A stretch of DNA of 5,594 nt from Leptolinea sp964404415. GTDB taxonomy: Bacteria > Chloroflexota > Anaerolineae > Anaerolineales > Anaerolineaceae. This document shows positions 5,480-5,594 of the stretch, one piece after another. A program made the position numbers and the translations under genes. Positions within the stretch are counted from its first letter, which is position 1; each line of letters starts with the position of its first letter. The notes under the pieces are model-generated. The model was not told the DNA's origin, ran no database searches, and saw only the letters and a list, made by a program, of their open reading frames with translations. Location of the stretch: the NCBI GenBank assembly GCA_964404415.1, contig CAYOKC010000187.1:1-5594 (forward strand), in the 5' to 3' direction.

Positions 5480-5533
5480 GAAGCAATATCCGGCATTTTG
5501 CAACCTGATACAGGATAACCCGTATATTATTCT

Positions 5534-5538
5534 GGAGG
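5534..5538 (+). promoter_or_regulatory. Strong ribosome-binding site of the right-edge gene
   Basis: GGAGG lies 5 nt before the ATG at 5544, the best Shine-Dalgarno match in the window. It supports a real gene start despite the short visible coding part. TATATT at 5523-5528 resembles a -10, but it is too close to the site for a normal leader. Confidence 0.8.
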
Positions 5539-5543
5539 TAAAA

Positions 5544-5594
5544 ATGTCTGAATCGAAAAATGTTCCTGTTTTACTCTGGCCGTTCTACGCGATC
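5544..5594 (+). CDS. Start of an unidentified gene, 3'-partial
   Basis: Only 17 codons are visible, reading MSESKNVPVLLWPFYAI, and the frame is open to the window end. A short polar start followed by a hydrophobic, Trp- and Phe-containing stretch suggests an early membrane segment, perhaps of a small integral membrane protein, but too little is present to name a family. The GGAGG site 5 nt upstream makes this start convincing. It is transcribed divergently from the DUF218 gene, so the 79-bp gap must hold promoters for both. Confidence 0.6.
   Translation, partial: MSESKNVPVLLWPFYAI

Overview
The window reads as an ordinary bacterial chromosome segment of roughly 50% GC. It holds four complete well-recognised genes, one complete unrecognised gene, and two genes cut by the window edges. 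The best guess for the source is an anaerobic Chloroflexota lineage, class Anaerolineae. That guess rests mainly on the L,D-transpeptidase, whose N-terminal two-cysteine motif, HGAYWH...SHGCVNLS active site and DPSGQTPTDP tail resemble proteins I recall from that class. It is an inference, not a demonstrated assignment. There is no tRNA, rRNA, CRISPR array, insertion sequence, phage gene or sign of recent transfer.

Left part (2-3152, + strand): a tightly packed operon. A D-3-phosphoglycerate dehydrogenase-type gene, truncated at its 5' end by the window, is followed after 5 nt by a full-length M32 metallocarboxypeptidase. The M32 stop overlaps the GTG start of an unrecognised secreted protein with two Ig-like domains by 4 nt. 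The operon ends at a strong bidirectional terminator (3110-3152) shared with the convergent L,D-transpeptidase gene. A perfect 12-bp-stem hairpin lies inside the signal-peptide codons of the secreted protein and looks like an internal attenuator or processing site.

Middle part (3155-4585): the - strand L,D-transpeptidase gene and a 267-bp divergent intergenic region. That region carries a TATAAT promoter toward the transpeptidase. Toward a cold-shock gene it carries a TTGACA promoter preceded by three helically phased ATTC(A/G)A repeats. The cold-shock leader contains a hairpin followed by a T-run, placed like a transcription attenuator.

Right part (4586-5594): a small cold-shock protein gene (+) with its own terminator, whose T-run overlaps the stop codon of a convergent DUF218/YdcF-SanA-like membrane protein gene (-). 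The latter has no Shine-Dalgarno sequence but an extended -10 element 6 nt before its ATG, suggesting leaderless transcription. A new + gene starts at 5544 with an excellent ribosome-binding site and is cut after 17 codons.

Two genes, the L,D-transpeptidase and the DUF218 protein, point to cell-envelope work, and the Ig-domain protein is probably exported. I see no evidence for a novel multi-gene system. The most interesting items are regulatory RNA-like hairpins and the uncharacterised secreted protein.
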